A stretch of DNA of 35,145 nt, from assembly GCA_902582605.1 (NCBI GenBank), contig CACHSP010000007.1:1-35145 (forward strand), in the 5' to 3' direction. Shown here in pieces: positions 34,191-35,145 of this stretch (positions are counted from its first letter, which is position 1; every line of letters begins with the position of its first letter). The stretch is from an uncultured Pelagibacteraceae bacterium. GTDB taxonomy: Bacteria; Pseudomonadota; Alphaproteobacteria; Pelagibacterales; Pelagibacteraceae. A model generated the notes under the pieces. It searched no databases, was not told where the DNA came from, and worked only from the letters and a program-made list of their open reading frames with translations. The translations under genes and the position numbers were made by a program.

Positions 34191-35145
34191 TTAATATCTT
34201 CGGTCTGGTTATTTGAAATTCCAGAAATAAATATATTTTGATTATCAATATATGAATTTTTATTACCGAAATATAAACCATTATCAATATTTATATCATA
34301 ATTATCACAAGTAAATTTCCAACCCTCATCTTCCAATTCAATTAATATTGATTTACCATCCTGAGTTTTCATTAATTTTACGTCAGGTTCTACATGAAAT
34401 CGAATATCAAATTTATAATTTTTATTAATCTTTTTTAGAATTTTATCACAACCAACGAAAGTTTCTTCTCCAGGATAAAATTCTATATATCTTTCATGAA
34501 TAGTATTATATTTTTTTTGGTATCCGTCATGAGAAGCATTTATTTTCCAATAGTCTTTTTCAAAAATAGTCTCCTTTTTTGTAATTTTTAAACCCCTGGT
34601 AACAAAAAAAGATTTATCGCTGTTTTTAAATTTGCAGGAAGAATTATCATCGATTACTAAGGTATTCTGAGCGGCAGTTGATCTTGATAAATGATTTAGT
34701 TTTATATTTGTTTCATTATGATAACCACAATTGCTAATTAATTTTTTTCCATTAGAAATTATTTCAAAAGATAAAGCTCCAGATTGATAATCTTTAGAAA
34801 AAAATGAATTTGGTGAAGGACCAGCATCCATAGTGAGACACATCTTTTTATTTCTCAAAATTATATATCCACCATAATCTTGATTGTCATTTTTGAATTT
34901 ATAACCTAGTCTTTGAAGATAATTATCAAAATTATTATTATCTGAGATGTTATTACCGTTATAAAGAATATCACTTTTTAGATTTTGCCAAACAAAAGCG
35001 TAACCTTGTCCAAGATAGTAGATTGTTTCATTGATATGTTCTGGAATATTAATTTGAGATTCTTTAAACCACTCTCTGATTAAAATATAATATTTCAAAT
35101 AAAATATTAATTGTTTAATACTCCTTGATTTAGGAAAACCAGAAT
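34169..35145 (-). CDS. Heparinase II/III-family protein, 3' part (5' end beyond right edge)
   Basis: The minus-strand frame is open to the right edge. Codons upstream of an internal TTG at 35098 encode SGFPKSRSIKQLIFYLKYY, which runs directly into LIREWFKESQ, so the true start lies outside the window. The C-terminal half of the heparinase II/III fold is visible: LDAGPSP-type segment TMDAGPSPNSF, GALSFEI, SNCGYH, RSTAAQNTLVIDDNSS and HDGYQKKYNTIHER with conserved His/Tyr. The family degrades acidic polysaccharides or is involved in cell-envelope glycans. Alphaproteobacteria often carry this gene just upstream of purH, where its substrate is unknown. Confidence 0.87.
   Translation of the reverse strand, partial: SGFPKSRSIKQLIFYLKYYILIREWFKESQINIPEHINETIYYLGQGYAFVWQNLKSDILYNGNNISDNNNFDNYLQRLGYKFKNDNQDYGGYIILRNKKMCLTMDAGPSPNSFFSKDYQSGALSFEIISNGKKLISNCGYHNETNIKLNHLSRSTAAQNTLVIDDNSSCKFKNSDKSFFVTRGLKITKKETIFEKDYWKINASHDGYQKKYNTIHERYIEFYPGEETFVGCDKILKKINKNYKFDIRFHVEPDVKLMKTQDGKSILIELEDEGWKFTCDNYDINIDNGLYFGNKNSYIDNQNIFISGISNNQTEDIKWQIKKI

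Noticed and set aside
1..35145. Mobile elements, prophage, CRISPR or defence islands
   Set aside because: No transposase, integrase, cas gene, regularly spaced repeats or restriction genes were seen; nearly every ORF is a housekeeping gene in conserved order.

Overview
The window is a gene-dense, very AT-rich stretch of an alphaproteobacterial chromosome. It most resembles the SAR11 clade ('Candidatus Pelagibacter' and relatives). Reasons: low GC, lysine/isoleucine/asparagine-rich proteins, gaps of a few bases or overlapping ends almost everywhere, and alphaproteobacterial gene order (DUF3576-leuS-lptE-holA; mnmE-mnmG-rsmG-parA-parB; hemE | ppsR-maf-aroE-coaE-dnaQ-secB; hslUV-hisBHAFE). The taxonomic call is inference from content and order; no database was searched. 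No insertion sequence, prophage, CRISPR array or toxin-antitoxin module was seen. No stretch over 300 bases lacks a gene.

Layout. Bases 1-901 hold the 5' part of an outer-membrane porin gene on the minus strand, cut by the left edge. Bases 1107-5644 (plus) hold a DUF3576 lipoprotein, leuS, lptE and holA. Bases 5634-14964 (minus, read leftward) hold hemE, hemH, hemJ, rho, mnmE, mnmG, rsmG, parA and parB, with a 14-bp parS palindrome inside rsmG. Bases 14965-15245 are a 281-bp AT-rich divergent gap. By synteny with Caulobacter and Rickettsia (hemE | ppsR/RP001) it is the best candidate for the replication origin. Bases 15246-18666 (plus) hold ppsR, maf, aroE, coaE and dnaQ. Bases 18659-19490 (minus) hold secB and fxsA. 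Bases 19548-20555 (plus) hold a Tim44-like gene and an Smr-domain gene. Bases 20580-22465 (minus) hold hslU and hslV. Bases 22557-25691 (plus) hold hisB, hisH, hisA, a 47-codon membrane-protein ORF with a TTG start, hisF and hisE, followed by an FkbM methyltransferase. Bases 26488-27694 (plus) hold a small membrane-anchored unknown, a HIT protein and a GNAT acetyltransferase. Bases 27696-30361 (minus) hold lolA and ftsK. Then come a UbiH-type hydroxylase (plus), a Lon-N-domain protein (minus), tRNA-Gly(GCC) and phhB (plus), and purH plus the 3' part of a heparinase II/III gene (minus), cut by the right edge.

How it fits together. The centre looks like an origin-proximal domain: the putative oriC, parS about 7.2 kb away, the ParAB segregation proteins, pol III delta (holA) and pol III epsilon (dnaQ). 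Genes on both sides nearest the gap are read away from it. Around this lie tRNA modification (MnmE/MnmG), Rho, late haem synthesis (HemE, HemJ, HemH), envelope lipid and lipoprotein traffic (LptE, LolA, SecB, Tim44-like, FxsA), proteolysis (HslUV), histidine synthesis, and purine synthesis.

The points most worth a second look are the putative origin; parS encoded exactly by the VSRET codons of rsmG; a near-perfect 45-bp palindrome filling the fxsA/timA gap; the tiny membrane protein in the his operon; palindromes in front of leuS, rho and the porin; and gene ends so tightly packed that intrinsic terminators have no room.
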